DNA of 64,000 bases, taken from contig NC_031496.1 of NCBI RefSeq assembly GCF_000237925.1, positions 14,830,589-14,894,588 of the forward strand, written 5' to 3'. A program made the position numbers and the translations under genes. Under the pieces are notes generated by a model that saw only the letters and a list, made by a program, of their open reading frames with translations, made no database searches and was not told the DNA's origin. The stretch is from Schistosoma mansoni (Eukaryota; Platyhelminthes; Trematoda; Strigeidida; Schistosomatidae). Positions within the stretch are counted from its first letter, which is position 1, and every line of letters starts with the position of its first letter. This document shows positions 61,492 through 64,000 of this stretch, piece by piece.

Positions 61492-64000
61492 CTAAAATAA
61501 TTTTAAAAAATCAGCATGGATTATAACGAGGATTGAGGATTTTCAAACATAAAAAGTAAGAAGGGATTAATAGTTGTGTAGTACAAAGGACTGTAATAAT
61601 CATTTCCAAATATTCAAAAATTATCTCAATCACTGTAATAATAACAGTTTAGGCTTCAAAAACACGTTTATTAAACAAAAATTGATTTATTGAATTCCGA
61701 TACACTTGAGTAAGGTTCTTTAGCCCGACCGTTGCTGCTACCTTGATGTGGTGGTCAGACTCGCCAATCGTGATGAACCAATCGAGCTATAATGGCTGGA
61801 ACAATCGTTCCTCAACGTTCTGCCATGCCAGGCGGGTCGGTTGAAAAGCGGTAAGACTAAAAGCACAAAACCCAAGGTCCGAAGGAGAAGTCGTACTGCT
61901 GATTGTACAGAGGTGTGATGGCAGTAAAGTGTTTCCTTCAGACAACCAGCATAACAGCGATGGTGCCTTCCCACAAGGAGGAGTGAGGTTAGGAAAGGTC
62001 GACCATAAAAATGCACACCTCGCCTTATCCCACGGATATTCGTCTCCGGCGGTAAGGTTCCAACAAGTCTTAGAAATATTGCTCACATCTGCTGGGATCA
62101 CCGGGTAAGTAATAGTGAGGTTAGACACACGGTATTAGGGAATGATAGTAAATCAGTTGATGAGGTTTTGAATCTTCAACTGAGATGGTTGGGGCACGTG
62201 TTACGTATGCCTGAACACCGATTACCACGACGTGCTATGCTGACTAGCGTAGGGGATGGTTGGAAGAGAGTTAGGGGCGGCCAAACCAAAACATGGCATC
62301 AGTGCTTGAAGTCACTAACCTCTAGTCTGAGCCATGTTGGTAGACGCAGACTACTTGGTTGGGGTCCGTGTGACTATCGTAACCAATGGTTGGAGATTCT
62401 GTGTGACATGACTCAGAATCGATCAAAATTGTGTGGGTGTATACACTCCCTGTCGTCCCTTAAACTATGAGATTAAAATTGCTTCATACCTTTCTTTCTT
62501 CCTGTACTATATCCTTATATACAATCTTTTATATATTAGCACCATTAAATTAACTACTATGAATTCGGTGTTCATCTTGTGGTGCTAATGAGGTATGGCA
62601 ACATAGACCGATGCATATATGTGCCTGACCCTACGTTGTAGGTGACTGACTGACTGAACGTTCACTAGACTGAGACCTATAAATAATGAGTTTTAAGGAC
62701 AAATATCTTGAATCCTATAATGTTAATAACCTATCAGACAAATCGAAGTAAGAGTACAGAATCAGATATTGAAATGTTAAAATTTAACTATGGCAAAGAT
62801 GCTACATTAGGAACTATATTTTTTTTAAATAAAAGTTGTTTGTTTAGTCGTCATAATTCGAATTTGAATAAACTGCACATTCGTCCAATATTGTAATTAT
62901 AACTAGGTAACATCTGGACGATCCCTTATAAACTCAATAGCTTCATGTTATAAAATTACTTATAAGTGATAAAGAGTATCTACTAGCTGAAAAAATTGCA
63001 AGAAAAAAACTGCGGGTATACCATTAGACAACAAGCTCTTTCAATATATAGGAGACTAGAGGAAACTCTGTCCCCATTGCTGCTTTCTGAGAGCGTCTGA
63101 TGTTTGTTTATGTTTCCCAGTGAACATGTAGTTAACTCTATATCTCTAGATAACCAGTTACCTAATATCGATCTTTTTGGAATGATGTTTCGGTCAGAAT
63201 TACATATCAAGGTAGCCCAATAGAGCTACGTTGACTGGAACTGCACTTCCTTTGTAAAGCATTGCTGAGTTAAGAAGACCAAAATAAGCTACTCATATAA
63301 TGCATGTAACTCACATTATGATCTATGTTTGATGGTAAAATTATATAGTCGGTGCTACAAGAATTCAGTAGAACGGTGCTTTCGTTATAAGATAAGGATT
63401 CCCAGCTATGCTAGTCCTGTATCCCACCTTCCATTACAGCCTATAGTGGTCAGTACAAGGTTTGTAAATGACACACAAAACTATAAAATAACTGTCATTT
63501 CCTACAACGTTGTGATAAGGTTCTATTCAGTCTTTTCGGAAAAGTAAACTGCAAACAACCAACACATATGATGCGAATTATTTAGTACCAAGTGTTACTC
63601 GCATTTCATCTCCTGTATAATAGGATAAAATGAATAACCAATAACTCCTGAACCACAGTAACGAATAACTCAGCTGGCATCCATTTTTAATGAGAAATAT
63701 TTCTAAATGCAAAATGAAATCTATCGAGTTTATAAATCAGGAACATTTTGAAGTATAAAGAGCACCATTCAGTCTACTTACTTTGAGTTTCACACCACCT
63801 CCAGATGTTTTCTGGATAAGAAAGTGTGTTATTCCACTTGTAGAAGATGGATAAACTGATGTCAACTGGGAGACTGTATCTTTTATTCGATTTCCTGGTA
63901 TATGTGGTTGTCTAGAATGAAAACAGCCACCAGCTACTTGTCCATTACTAGAACGTACTGATAATGCAAAACTATTTGGGTGACTTCCGCTATCTCGGAC
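61111..64000 (-). CDS. TNS: Tensin-like SH2-domain protein, 3' end of gene (two exons visible)
   Basis: Two exons on the - strand: 64000-63782 (continues past the window edge) and 61491-61111 (TAG stop at 61113-61111), joined across 63781-61492 by GTAAGT and TTTTAG in phase 0. The 199 visible residues begin inside an SH2 domain: VRDSGSHPNSFALSVR carries the phosphotyrosine-binding Arg, then GITHFLIQKTSGGGVKLKG, and the end LPCPLRLP. This closely follows the tensin SH2 pattern (VRHFLIE..KGVKLKGC...LPC.LRIP). Tensins link integrin adhesions and phosphotyrosine signals to actin. After the SH2 only about 95 polar residues follow (SLDEALARLTDEDEDYQRLS, basic tail); the PTB domain that usually ends tensins is not visible. 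The gene is convergent with the RIPOR-like gene. Confidence 0.8.
61721..62658 (+). mobile_element. Internally deleted RTE-like LINE (5' leader joined to RT tail)
   Basis: 61721-62110 is a leader-type block (GCCCGACCGTTGCTGCTACC, CTTGATGTGGTGGTC, CCCAAGGTCCGAAGG) that I recall from 5' ends of a schistosome LINE. It runs directly into 62112-62470, the RT C-terminus (LQLRWLGHVLRMPEHRLPRR, RRLLGWGPCDYRNQWLE), and a 3' UTR ending in TGAC repeats. Endonuclease and most of RT, perhaps 2-3 kb, are missing. Antisense to the tensin-like gene. Confidence 0.7.
62168..62470 (+). pseudogene. LINE RT C-terminal remnant, open frame
   Basis: An open frame of 100 codons within the deleted LINE. Contains LRWLGHVLRMPEHRLPRRA and the WLEILCDMTQNRSK end. 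It has no catalytic part and is not a host gene. Confidence 0.75.
63782..64000 (-). CDS. TNS: Tensin-like gene, penultimate exon (partial, SH2 domain)
   Basis: Open in frame to the window edge (73 codons) and ends in a GTAAGT donor read on the - strand. Contains the SH2 strand with Arg of the VRDS motif and a longer loop than in vertebrate tensins before GITHFLIQK. Confidence 0.85.

Larger units (their letters stand above)
61492..63781 (-). other. Last intron of the tensin-like gene
   Basis: 2290 bp, holds the internally deleted LINE (61721-62658). The remaining 1.1 kb at 62660-63781 shows nothing recognised. Confidence 0.7.

Noticed and set aside
62168-62470. Host gene of 100 codons
   Set aside because: The sequence is the C-terminal end of a LINE reverse transcriptase, inside an intron of the tensin-like gene.

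Overview
The window looks like nuclear DNA of a blood fluke (Schistosoma). It is strongly AT-rich, has long introns with GT-AG borders, long (TA)n and (ATT)n runs, and carries repeat families that I recognise from schistosomes: tRNA-related SINEs, RTE-like and CR1-like LINEs, and Gypsy-type LTR elements. I cannot fix the species. Family names rest on remembered sequence, not on a search.

Layout. (1) About 1-7500: intergenic, built from old LTR-element fragments of at least two families and a ~405 bp inverted repeat whose arms lie 4.9 kb apart. (2) 7501-56803, + strand: one host gene of 16 coding exons. Every exon phase fits and the joined length is 4911 nt, 1636 residues. It is a RIPOR/FAM65 family member (Rho-interacting cell polarization regulator). 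Only about 10% of the gene is exon; the introns (322 bp to 7.7 kb) hold a near-complete CR1-like LINE inserted into a SINE, a near-complete but broken RTE-like LINE, a second RTE fragment, several SINEs (some with inverted halves), solo LTR-like repeats and microsatellites. (3) 56804-61110: intergenic, with an RTE-like LINE 3' fragment. (4) 61111 to beyond 64000, - strand: the last two exons of a gene whose SH2 domain is tensin-like; the 5' part is outside the window. The two genes converge tail to tail.

Function. RIPOR proteins bind Rho GTPases and regulate cell polarity and adhesion; tensins tie integrin adhesions to actin. The shared theme is suggestive, but nothing in the sequence shows co-regulation.

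Most unusual points: SINEs with inverted halves that break near the same internal site and in two cases have clear target-site duplications; a LINE-into-SINE nest that gives a relative date; a LINE whose only visible lesions are three in-frame stops, one of them in the catalytic RT box; an internally deleted LINE that keeps its 5' leader and 3' end; and a tensin-type SH2 protein with no visible PTB domain. I found no previously undescribed gene system; the SINE inversions are the best candidate for something new.
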